From Sipunculus nudus (lineage: Eukaryota; Annelida; Sipuncula; Golfingiida; Sipunculidae), in contig CM049318.1 of NCBI GenBank assembly GCA_026874595.1, positions 4,851,741 to 4,915,740 of the forward strand: a stretch of 64,000 bases of DNA, in the 5' to 3' direction. Below, piece by piece: positions 25,501 to 37,254 of the stretch. The notes beneath the pieces are model-generated. The model was not told the origin of the DNA. It made no database searches and saw only the letters and a list, made by a program, of their open reading frames with translations. The stretch's first letter is position 1. The number at the start of each line of letters is the position of its first letter. Both the position numbers and the translations under genes were made by a program.

Positions 25501-28500
25501 CAGATCCCCTCCCAATGGGAGGCTCATAAATCCCATGTGACTCTCCAAAATTTTGGCCCAAGTGTCACAGAGTCTCCAATATTTCTTCCTGTTCAAAGCC
25601 CTGTATATATATATATATATATATATTTAACCAGATTTTGACAGACCTTCACATAGACTTCACTGCTCACATCATACATCAAATAACAAGTTGTGTTCAT
25701 GGTTTATAATTGATCAGAAAGATTTCTTGATATACAGGAAGACAGATATCCCATCACTCACCTAATAGTAGTAGCAACGGATACCTCCAGAGGGGGACAC
25801 TTGTGCTGTCATGTGTTGTTTCTACCCTGGTCAAGGGATGTGGCCCAATCACTGAATATGAGATATGAAAAATAAAAGATATAATCACAAACTAGGTATC
25901 TTGACATAATGTAGGTTAAATGGCTTTGGTTTTTGCGCTGTAAAAACAGACGTATGTCTCCCCCTATGAGATCCCAAAACATAAGGCCTGGGTAAAATAT
26001 GCACCATCTCAAAACAATGATGCTAGATTTCAGCAGATTTGACTTTGAAGGTCAAGGTCACAACTTTCCAACTCCGATGAGATTTTGGCAGAAAGAACTG
26101 GTGTGTCAAATTTGAGGAAGTAATTTGAAAAATTTCAAAGTTATGGGGTTCACAAAAACTTAACATTTTTGGCAGACCTGACCTTGAATTTGAAGGTCAA
26201 GGTCACCCAGTTTTGAACTCTTCCCTGATTTTTGGATGAATAATATGTGTTTAAAATTTTGGAGGAAAATATACAGCCCTTCAAAAGTTATTGTGTTCAC
26301 AAGGTTTCCTTCATACGATGACGACGACTGAAGACAACTGACGATGGCACCAAAAACGTCTCCCCTGGAGGGGGACAGACATAAAAAAACATAATAAAAA
26401 TATTATGCAAAATGTAGGGATGTAACAATGCATCAAAGAACTGATGCATGGAATTGCAACCTTTAATCAAATTAAAAACAATTACTAACCTCTGAATTGA
26501 TTCATTTTGATTATTATATTTATGCATGTACCATCCCGATGTCCTGTGTGAGCTCTCAGATCACAGAGCAGTTCACCGGGCAAAGTCGTTGACCGTGTAT
26601 GTGACCTAAATCTACTTTAAATGTTTGCTGGTGGACCACTCCACCTGCATAGAAACATATACAACGGCCTCAAACAGAGTGAGAGCTAAATGTTTACTTT
26701 TATTTACTGAAATTTTTTAACATCCAAATTAAACATCCACTTAAATTGCTTTAATTTTTTTTAGTCTAAAAATTTACTACTGAAGTAAGAACTGAATCGA
26801 GAATTGAATTGAAGTTGAAGAATCAATAATTGAATTGATTTTAAGGGCCCTCACAATTGACAGGCCTGGTAATATGTATTAATATAACTCAAGCTTAATA
26901 CATTTCTCTTTGCTGTCCCCCCCCCCCCCCTCTTTATTAATTCCAAAATGAAACTGGATCCTGTGATCACTATATATAAGCCTTTCCAATATTCAATATT
27001 TTTACCTTGAGGCTGTAACCTGTCCATAAACTATGGACAAAGTTTAACCAACATAAGACTTTTTTCATACTAGTTACACCGGTAGCACAAATTATATTCC
27101 TTAAAACCACTTTTTATTGCAATTTATTTTGCTTAATATGACAACCTTTTTTTGTATAATTTCATAAGGCATATTGATATGTTATAAACAGAAAATTTTA
27201 TATCTATACATGCTCAGACTAAAAGGATGTTCATCACTGATATTAATAACATTTAATCATTAACAGATTAAATTAAAATTATGCTTTCAAACAACAATTC
27301 TTAATGAAGGGGTAAGCCAAAATACAGAATCCACCCCACTTTCTTGGTATAGAGGGAAAACCTGCCAGGAAAGAATACAGTGACCCATAGAAACAGAAGC
27401 CTGGCTGGGACCCATCAAAACACCTTGCATGCTGGGCTGCATGTTCTAAACACAACCTATTTCTGGGCTTATCAAGACATTAATTCCACATGTGCTGTAA
27501 ACAGTGCTGCAGTGTTACTGTAGTGTTGTTATGAGGTCCAGGTAGTGGGAGGCCCGGCTGTTAGCTGTACAAGGCTTTATCCCTGTAATAAAATTAGTAA
27601 GGACCTCAAGGCTTTATTCAAGGATAAAATATAACACGCAGCTTTCAGAATCGGAGAAAATGCTAGAATAACTACCTTTCAACATACTAAACATGTTTAA
27701 TGTCCAAATGATTTTTCTTGAGACCTGCATAAAGCTGAAGAAAGCTTTTATTCCATAAATAAATTCTTGGAATAGTTTCATCTTGTTTTATCTAAACCAG
27801 TACTGGAAAACATGCTTCTTACTTATCTTTTTATGTTTTAAGACAAAAGGTTCCTGTTGAGTCACAATAATTATAAGTAGACAAGATAACACATTCAGAT
27901 ATTTTTATAACACATTCACTCACTGCAAAATAAATGCCTTTTCAAACTTGTTTATTATTCTATTGTAGACTATCAGAATTTTATATATTTTTCTCAGGTC
28001 TGATGAAACAAAGAAAATAATTTATTGATAAACTCCTCATTTCCACTAAGACATTGCATGAATAAATTTCCATATGATTACTTTTCTCACAAATAACGTT
28101 TTTGCTTAAAAAGTTACTGGAACCTTATCATTAAAGAAATGTACTAAATGGTGAAGATACACCTGGAAAAGGAGTGGAGGAATCATATTGAATATGCAAT
28201 TAATTTTAAAAAAATAGGAAAATACTGAACCCTGGACCACTAAGATTAATTACTGAGATTTCTCGGAGTGATAACAGCCTTTTGATTTTGAAGATTTTTT
28301 AACTTTAATGAAGATGCAGTGTAGCTTTTCACATAGAAATATATATACTGGTATTTTTTTTACTGAAAAAAGCCTAGGATAATCATGTAGTCATGCACAA
28401 ACCATATTTAATGTTATTAGACCTATCTATAGACGTCTGATATATGAATTAGCCAAATAAATTACAGAATATTACAAAAAGTATAAAACATAGAAAAAAA

Positions 28501-31500
28501 AAACTGGTTACTATTGTTACTGTCTCCCATGGTATAACTACCATTTTATTATTTATACATGTAGTATATAAACTAGAAGGTGTGACAGAAGCCTTCACTG
28601 ATCAGGCAGTATCCAGCCAGTCTATAAATAGACCCTGAGAGGCAATAACTGCTATAAGTAGGTACCTTCCCTCTTGTCCAGGGCCCACCTGGCTGTCATT
28701 GTTTATACAGAGGGGACCTGTAGATATAGGTCTGACACACAAGTCAACAACAACAGTGTACTTTATGTCACCCTGCTGAATTGATATGAATGCCGTGCTT
28801 TCAATATAAGCTCCTGTTTGACTTACCTTTTGTGCCAAGCCAAGACTGGTCAATATGATTATGAAGCAAATTCATATTGCACCCATTCCCTTGGAACTGA
28901 TAAATACTTTGCTTAGAATTAATAAATACTTTGCTTAGAACTGATAAATACTTTGAAAGCTTGCCTTAAGTGACATATACAAAAGGATCCTCATGTAAAA
29001 CAAACAAATTATCATATTTTCTCTCTGAAATAAAAAACAAGGGACCCATGGGTCACGTCGCTCAGCTGAATTTTGGAAAATATTAATAACTGCAAAATAT
29101 TTTTATTTCTTATGGTTTTTCCATGTATATTACCATTTGAAAAGCTAAGAGAAAATGGCCCCGCTTAAATGAAACTATGTAAATTATAGAATAATGGACA
29201 TGAGCTAAAGCATATGGACTGTGTAATAAATGAAACCTTTGACCTGAAACCATTTAGTGATGCACCAAGGGAAAAAAAAGAGAGAAAGGCTCCCTGTGGT
29301 ATTTATGCTGACAGCCTGATCAAGCTCAACAAGAGGGAGGGCTTGCCGGAGTGATGGGATTACTTAACAGCCTGGGGAGCATAGAGAGTTGCACTGAATG
29401 ACCTACAGTGACCACAGTGGACTGCTTGACAATGTAAGGGAATACAACAAGAGCCTCCAAAAAAATTCAATAACTAGCCTAATTTTGCAGCTTTTATTTT
29501 CATTTTTCAGATTTTTACCGATTAAATCCTTATTTGTACATGCTGTGAAAATTAGATCCACAGTACTTACAGGAAAAAAACGAGCCATGGCAAAAGTTGG
29601 GCAAAATTTAAGGTACCAATTTTTTATTTTTGTTAATTTTTAAAAAATTTAAAAGATTTTGATCTAATTTTGGGTATACAATTAAATTTTGATTAATTAA
29701 AGTTATTTTACTGGAAAAAAGTCCATAGCTTTAACATGTTTTGTGTTAAGTGATCAAATATCTTTCCTGATTTTTTACAAAATGCTTTATGTTTAGGCCC
29801 ATAACTTTTTTAATTTATATAATACAGACCTAATTTCTGGCATCTACATAAGTACAATATAGAGGAATATTTATGGTAAATATGAGGAAAAACAGATGTG
29901 TGGTTTCGATATTAGGCAGTCCTGAAGTGTGAAAATAGGTTTTTAATAAAAAATTGAGGTTTTTCCTTAATTTCTCAAAGGAACGAAGATGCAAAGACCC
30001 AGTTTTCGGCTTGGTTGGAGATCTTGGGGACATCTAACATTATGCTGAATTTTGGATTCCTAGGTTATACAATTTCAAAACGTGCCACATCTATGGACGG
30101 ACGGACAGATGGACGGATGACAGACAATGGACCACGACTATAGCTCAGATGACTTATAGTCAGCTGAGCTAAAAATGGACAAATTCCACCATTTAATTTG
30201 AATAAGAATTTCAAAATAAGTGTAATATTTCTAGCTTGTTTCAAGAACTTAAAAGGAGTGACATCTGTTTACAAAATGCATACATATTTTTTATTTGTTT
30301 AATGTTCCTAATGGCCTATTAATGTAAAATGTTGAAGTTAAATAGCAAGACTGTTCCAAAAGATGGCTGCTCCCTAGTGAATGTAAATACTGTTAAAATA
30401 TTTTTTATAAATAAAATAAATAAATAAGACGCACAGTTGGTAACAAAGTGCTCAATGATTTACAGAAATTTCTCAAATTTAAGATAGAAATCCTACAATG
30501 TTTACCTGAATATAATGTACCTGTACTTAATATATGCTTCTCCATCAATACAGGTAATATCAAAGCCATAATCAGAACCTGAGCTGCGATACTCAGCTAT
30601 TTAACAACTCTTGCATGACTTCCTGTGTCTAATACTGGACCTTGGACCCAAGCTAAGATAACCGCAGTGCTAATAATTTCCTGGATATCCATTGGTTAAT
30701 GTCCACATACAACACTTTTTGAGTAACTACCGATACTGAAAAAAAAAATATTTTCTTCAGAGATACTGAAATGAATGTCATTCTACCCTGGAATGTGTAA
30801 AACCACAACAACAAGCTTAATAATTAACAAACCCTATGCATCACATACTTTAGCTTGATGTGTAAAAATCATAAAAGAAATCAATACCTCTTGAATATTT
30901 AGAAAAGTAATCATCTTGAGCACTCTCCATACTGAAAGACTTGACAGATTTAAAGCAGTTAAAAGACAGGCATTAAAGATGATTTTAACAAAACTTGGAA
31001 CTCTGTAGAACCATTATAAATTCATTTTGAGTGGAGAAAATTAAATTGGAAACTAAGACCAGCTTAGTGACATTGGGGCATGAATGTACTCTGACATAGG
31101 AGTAAAAACAGTCTGTTTCATTATGCATATTACCACAAGACTTTGTGAACAAGTTAAAAAAAAACATTCAAAGGGAAGATATGATACTGATAATGTGTTA
31201 TTTTAATACACATACCCAAAACATTTTTATGATTATAAGGTATAAAATGAATATATCAAAGATTGCCACAATATATATATTATCTGTAAGTCTATATATA
31301 AATTGAAAATTATAGGCATTTTAATAAGCATATTTTTAATTATATAAATTAAATAATTTATCTTTAATCTTTTTTCAATTTTTAATTAGATATAAAATTT
31401 GAAAAAAATTAAATAAAAAAAAAAATAAAATTCATTTATTGAAAATCTGCTTAGATATATCAATCTTAACAGACTATACACCATTGGCCCAGGGGTGAAA

Positions 31501-32248
31501 ACTTTATTTTTTTCTAACTTAAATCAAAATTCAAATACAGCACAATAAGATTGTCATCACATAATTTGGGATTGGCATCTAACATATGTTGCCTTGACAA
31601 ATCTAATCAAACAATTAGATAATCAGATTATAGGTGTCATGTTCTGGATTGAAATTAATATTAGTAATTATATATTATTGGAATAAGTTTTTGGGAATAC
31701 TCACCAAATGTTATAAATATGAATACCAGGACTGCAAACACCAGAAGAACAGCAATGGCTGAGTATCCTTTGCTGTTATCAGTTTCTACAGCTGCTGTTT
31801 CTGTCAGCAAAGAGTCCATTTCTGTTTCTGAACTTTCTACATCAAATTCAAAGTCAGTTTCTGCCTGGGCCAGTCCACGATTCCTCTCCACAGTGAAGCC
31901 ATTGTGTTTTAAATACGGCTGAGGTTCACTTTCAAACATTTGGTAATTTTCTGCCCCTGAATAAAATCCACTGTCATCTCCAGAAAAACTGACAGACTGT
32001 GGGGTGCTGGAAGACCATCCTGACAGCCCACCTGGCTGGGCGGGGCTGGACTCCCAGAGCAGTGCGCCTGTACCTGTATTTGAAGTGTCAGTGTCTGTCA
32101 GCGTGCTGTCCTTGCGCTCTCTGTTGTTGACATCTTTATCACTATCAGCATGCTCTCCCCGGCTCACAGACTCAGGACTGTTAATCGCTTCGTCTGTGGC
32201 CGCAGCCCGAGTCTTTTTGACACCTTTCCTTCCTCTTTTCCTGGGCAT
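22416..32248 (-). CDS. Unrecognised four-helix membrane protein (5 exons)
   Basis: The spliced CDS uses 31705-32248, 25762-25851, 24708-24840, 23631-23722 and 22416-22570, giving 337 residues. Every junction has a GT donor and AG acceptor and keeps phase (1, 1, 2, 1). The start is the first ATG of the open frame (32248, context AAAATGC). Residues 1-160 look disordered: a basic start (PRKRGRKGVKK), then Ser/Thr/Asp/Glu-rich text including DDSGFYSG and an acidic run before the first helix. Membrane segments are at about 161-181, 205-232, 263-283 and 303-326. A loop after helix 2 has THYDSLKPGHIPPS, and the protein ends IDWW. An N-in/C-in topology is likely. I do not recognise the family, so the cell compartment and role are unknown. 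Confidence is for the gene model. Confidence 0.8.
23631..23722 (-). CDS. Membrane protein gene, exon 4
   Basis: Codes for residues 256-286: helix 3 (QLSYILSILNGMLLAAYSIW). The acceptor is TTTTTACAG and the donor AAAG|GTGAAT. Phase 2 in, phase 1 out. Confidence 0.78.
24592..24617. repeat. Perfect 11-bp hairpin in a dispersed-looking repeat
   Basis: GGGGAGTCCAG (24592-24602) and CTGGACTCCCC (24607-24617) are exact inverted copies around an ACCC loop. GGATCCGC follows. The preceding 130 bp are unusually C/G-rich for this intron, so this may be the end of a transposable element. It lies in the intron between exons 3 and 4 of the membrane protein gene. Confidence 0.5.
24708..24840 (-). CDS. Membrane protein gene, exon 3
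   Basis: Codes for residues 212-255: the rest of helix 2 (cysteine-rich, LSCCWYSC) and the loop THYDSLKPGHIPPS. The acceptor is TTGTTTCAG and the donor AG|GTAATA. Phase 1 in, phase 2 out. Confidence 0.8.
25762..25851 (-). CDS. Membrane protein gene, exon 2
   Basis: Codes for residues 182-211: the loop after helix 1 and the start of helix 2 (RYPLLLLL). The acceptor is TATTCAG and the donor G|GTGAGT. Phase 1 on both sides. Confidence 0.78.
28898..28954. repeat. 27-bp tandem repeat, about two copies
   Basis: AACTGATAAATACTTTGCTTAG recurs with small changes at a 27-bp step, followed by a partial third copy. It lies in intron 1 of the membrane protein gene. Confidence 0.7.
29038..30170. mobile_element. 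Helentron-like element, copy 2 (reverse orientation)
   Basis: The shortest apparently complete copy, 1.13 kb, in the opposite orientation to the others. It begins CAAGGGACCCATGGGTC (palindrome 29043-29054), then CGCTCAGCTGA. It ends with ACGG-type repeats (30095-30113) and the hairpin AGCTCAGATGACT, TAT loop, AGTCAGCTGAGCT (30142-30170), followed by AAAAA. It carries one core monomer. It lies in intron 1 of the membrane protein gene. Confidence 0.68.
31705..32248 (-). CDS. Membrane protein gene, exon 1
   Basis: It codes for residues 1-181: the disordered N-terminus and the whole first membrane helix. Donor G|GTGAGT, phase 1. The open frame continues upstream of the ATG without another ATG, so the 5' UTR is in frame. 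Confidence 0.82.
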
Positions 32249-35200
32249 TTTAAGACGCTTGCTGCTAAATGGCTTAATTAAGAAGCATACTTGCTCAACC
32301 AACCGTGAACCCAAGCGACGCGACCTCACCTGGGATTCCCCCTTATTTTAAAGCCGAGGGGAATTCTCATGGATGACCTCTGACCTAACGGATTACGTAT
32401 AGATAGAATTTATTGTCTGTCTGCCATTTATACCTCGGATTTTATAGTGTGCAATAATATTATGAGTGGTTGTATATTATACCTTCAAACTGCTCTTTCG
32501 AAATTTAAAAAGTTGAATTATTTTCTTTAAATTTTAGTAAGCTTTTAATCGTTTTGCCACAAATTAGGTACATACATACTTTTATAAACTAGACAATAAA
32601 AAATAAAAAAAAAAAACGTAATCTTAGTTGAATTTGATTTTATTTACAACCCAATTAGCCTGTCACCTAATAATAAATAAAAAGTAAATTAATTAATAAA
32701 AATAATACAATCCTGGTGTCATAAAATACATGTAATATTTTTAAAGAGTTTTTTTTTTATTTGTATATAAACAAACAAATAGAATGTTCCACCAGTGATG
32801 CTGTGGACATAATGATACACAAATATTAAACAAACACAATAAAATTATGGACAATCAATTTACAATGTTACATGCTAATAAAAATGGTTTGGCTTAGTTA
32901 AAAATATAATGTTTTCATGTTATGGTTATAAATATAGATATTTTAGTGTTATCGTTTGCTTTTCCATCAATAAATTTCCAAGGTAAACTCCAGTTACTGT
33001 CAGTCTTATTATGAGAGCATTATACCCTTTTCTTAAAGTGCATGTTACTATTTTATATTAAGTATATATTTCTCCTTTTCTTTTAAATAAAATCTTTTAC
33101 GCCATACATCGGAAACTTCAGTGTGTGTGTCCAGGAGGTAATCTCAGCCCATCGTCAACCCGTCCCCCGGCGTGCTGTATAAAGCTGCATGTGGATCTAT
33201 CCCAGCACGAGAACGAGTAATACGCTATATATAGTATTGACAACTATAGTAATATTTAAAGCAGATACAAACAATAATGTGGAATAGTTTAAAATTGTGT
33301 TTACAAAATGAGGAAAGAAAATGCATTTTGTTTTAAAAAGATCTGAAGGTTGAAACAGATGGAAATTGAACCTAGGGACAGCATCATTTTTAGAGGTGAC
33401 TAACTCTGCTTTAACGATAGAGGGGACAACTGGACAAGGTCTTTGCAATTTAAGATTAGTAACTGATACGACGAAAATTAAAACTATAGGCTAGATATGA
33501 TAGACTTCTGCATGGGGAGTGAGAAAACCAGAAAATTAACGTGGCGGCAAAAATCGAAAAGGTATATTTATTTGCATTTAATAGTGTGCAAGAACATGTA
33601 ATCAATATACTTTAACCCTTTACTGTTCACAAGCCACTAAAGAGCACTCAAAATGGGCAACTAGAATGCCATGATATGTATAGATTCTTTCAGGACAAAA
33701 TATTGCATATTATTTCTAAGTTTCAATGATTTTCAATAATTGTCAGCAAACCCTCTTAGTAGGAATTGTTGAAAATTTTATAAAGATACAAAAAAAGCTT
33801 GAAAAGATATGGCTGTTAGTGTAAATATAAATAGTGTCAGAATTTGTCGGAAATCTAAAATAAATGTAAACAGTAAAGGGTTAATATATACATTTCCAGG
33901 ATTTACCTTTGACAGCTGAAGTATCACAATAACTTTCAATAAAAATAAACAAGACAAAGGAGGGATGGGATAATGGAAATCAATAACAAACTTTAAGATG
34001 ACAAAGGATAAAGAGATTTAATAAATTAAAAAATAGAAGAATGGTTTCAGAAGGAAGAAAGTTTAAACCCAACCCTATATTGTAGGAATTTGTAAAAATC
34101 TGTTAAATACGTCGGCCAAATTTACGCGTATTGTAAATTCTAATATTGACAGAAATTGTAATAGATCGCCACTTGTAGCATCAAAATGATGTTGCATGGT
34201 TTCAATCAGATATTCCACAAAACGCTCCAGTAATGTTATGGTATTTATTACTCTTCCTTCTGAAAGTCAAGCATCAGAGGCAGGACCAGGCGTTCTAAAA
34301 AACGTTCTAGGCCTGTCACCTCTATAAACAAAATGTATATATCCACTCAAGTCCAACTGGATACATGTACATTCTTAGCAGGATGTCTACACTGTCCTGC
34401 GCCTATTCAAAAACTGACCATGCACTATACCCGACCTTTTCGGTACAAGTGATACACGGGGTGTTGGACTGTAAGCCCTTACTAATACATGATCACCTAG
34501 CTGTACATGCACTATATATGGCTGCTGGTGATATATAATTACACTTACAAGTTTATACTTTGTGACAAAACATATAATTAGAAAAAAACTATAAAATGAG
34601 CAAAAATAAAAGTAAGGAAATATAAATAAAATGGACCAAATAATATTGGAGTAATTTAAATTTTAGAAGATGATGAAAGGAGTAAAGAAATATGAAGAAT
34701 TACAAAAAGAATTAAATGAAATTGATAAAATTATGATTAAAAAATAATAGCAAGGGCAAAATATAGATGGACATAGAGTGGTGAGACAAGATAAGAATAG
34801 TTTTATGACTCGGGGAAAAAATAATGTAAGTAATATAATTAATTATTTTAAAAAAATGAGAAGATAAATTTATAATGGTAACATGTATATAAGCATGCAG
34901 AGTATTATTCAGGAAGAAGAAAGGGTTTTCACAATGTTGTATTCGTTTAGAAATATTCATTCATTAAATTTACATACAAATAGGATTTAAATGAAAATAT
35001 TTGATATGACCCCCTGAATTATTAGGACACTTAGCATCGTTCCCGACAGTTTTAAGACTACAAACCTACAATGCACGTGGCTCGGCCAGAGAGGAAATGC
35101 GTAACAAAACTCCCGAGAGGCCACCGTCAATTATAATATAGATGTAACGTCCTTAAGTCATTATCCTTTTAAAATATTTCATTGAATTTCATTTGAAATG

Positions 35201-36284
35201 AAATCAACTACCACCTATACTTTACTGGTATACAATGACTAAAGTTTTTCCCTTCTCGACTCTATTTCACCTGTAAATATATTGTAACATCACAATATCT
35301 CATTTTTGTTTCGAGGATCCACTGAATATAGCTCTTAACTTCATTAAATTTCTAAGTACTTTAAAATCCGACACGGAATTCTGAAGGTTAAAAATAATAA
35401 TAATCATCATTTTCATAATCATAATCTTTATCGTAGTAAGAGTTAGAATAAGAATTAAAAACACAAAATAAATTATAAAACTATTATTATAATGAAAGAC
35501 AGTTAATGATATTAATAAAGATGTATTAATTATAATTATCATAATAATTGTGTTTTTTAACCTATTTTATTTAAATTTAAGTTTTTATTATTTTATCTTT
35601 ACTCAGTCTGGAATGTTCTTCACTGCACAAAAATTCGTTCAAAATATGCAGAAACATATTGCAGGCAAGACACATGTATCCCAGAGTGCACCGCGATTAG
35701 CCATCAGCCGGAATGGTAGGTTTTATTTCTCCATTGTTCATCGTGATTAACGTTAAATAATATTCCTCCGTGCCATTATATAAATGTTAAATGAGTAATA
35801 CGTGTTCATTTTCACATGTGGGGCAGCTTGTCGTATTCAGTCGACGTAATCCTGAGTGATAAACAAGCGTGTGCTAATGGGCGATAATACCAGATATTGG
35901 CTTAGGCGTCCTTGCTTTGACGTTTGGCTGTCTCTGTGCGAACGACAATCTTTCGTTACAATGAAATCTTATACTTACTTAGTATCTGAATGGGCAGTCA
36001 TTTTGAGCGAATAAAGAATCTGTCCTGGAGCGACTATAGAATAAGTGTCTACGGGAAATGGTCTTAGTCGAGGAAAAAAGTACTTGGTGTCTATGCGTAT
36101 TGCCTACATCAGTACGTGGTTTTTGTCTGTTGTTCATTTATCTGCTGTGTCTCCGTTTGGTGGCGAACCTATTATGAGAAATTCATGATTTATCAGTAAC
36201 ATGCACCTGTGAAGGTCTTCTCCAGGTCTCAAACCAGCAACAGTTTGGGAGCCACTATAGAACACAGGCTTCAGAGCGACTGTA

Positions 36285-36490
36285 GGATTGCTGGGTTTAG
36301 GGACATATCAGCCGACGTCGACATCAGCCGCCGGCCTCAAATGGACCATGTCGGCCGCCGGCGCCCAGGGGGAGGCATTATTGGCCGCCAGCTGCAATGG
36401 CCCACAAGCTATTATTAACTCTGTCAAGTCAACCATATCGGCCGAGGAAAGAACTAGGCCACCATATCGGCCACCGCCTCCTCATTATAC
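36285..36490 (+). repeat. GC-rich repeat, one arm of an inverted pair
   Basis: A GC-rich segment has repeated CGGCC motifs (CATATCGGCC, GCCGCCGGC). It is followed at once by (CT)n and (AT)n arrays. A diverged copy in opposite orientation lies at 43660-43850, where (AT)n and (AG)n arrays lie on the matching side. The microsatellite may therefore belong to the repeat. Confidence 0.6.
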
Positions 36491-36575
36491 GTTTCATTGG
36501 ATAATCTATAGTCTCTCTCTCCTTCTCTCTCTCTCTCTCTCTCTTATATTGTAATGTATGAATAAATATATATAC

Positions 36576-36584
<9 letters not shown>

Positions 36585-36662
<78 letters not shown>
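36585..36662. repeat. (AT)n microsatellite
   Basis: A run of AT dinucleotides with a few interruptions. Confidence 0.9.
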
Positions 36663-36674
<12 letters not shown>

Positions 36675-36805
36675 CTACATTAATACTAAAGCATCACAAT
36701 AAAAATGTAAGTAAATTAATAAACCAAATCACCGACTCATCTTACAAATAAAGCGAATATAATAAATCAAAGCTTAACATGGATATATGCAACATTCTCT
36801 CTGTC

Positions 36806-36908
<103 letters not shown>

Positions 36909-37193
36909 ATACTAATTATGCAAGTATAAATAAGGTTTTCTTCCAGATAGATCATATAGAATAAAATAAATATTTATTTACATGCATATGTATTTTTTTT
37001 ATATAAAATAAATATTATAATATTTGATATAAAATGAATATATATCATTATATATATTTATATGATAAAGATGTATTATATCATATAGAATAAAACAAGT
37101 ATTTACATGTATATATTTTATATAAAGTAAATATGATTATATTTGATATGAAAATGAATATATGTATTAATATAAATGTATATATATACATTT

Positions 37194-37254
<61 letters not shown>

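Noticed and set aside
28827-28899. Extra exon of the minus-strand membrane protein gene (donor GTAAGT)
   Set aside because: Joined to exon 1 in phase 1 it hits an in-frame TAA, and exon 1 already joins exon 2 cleanly.
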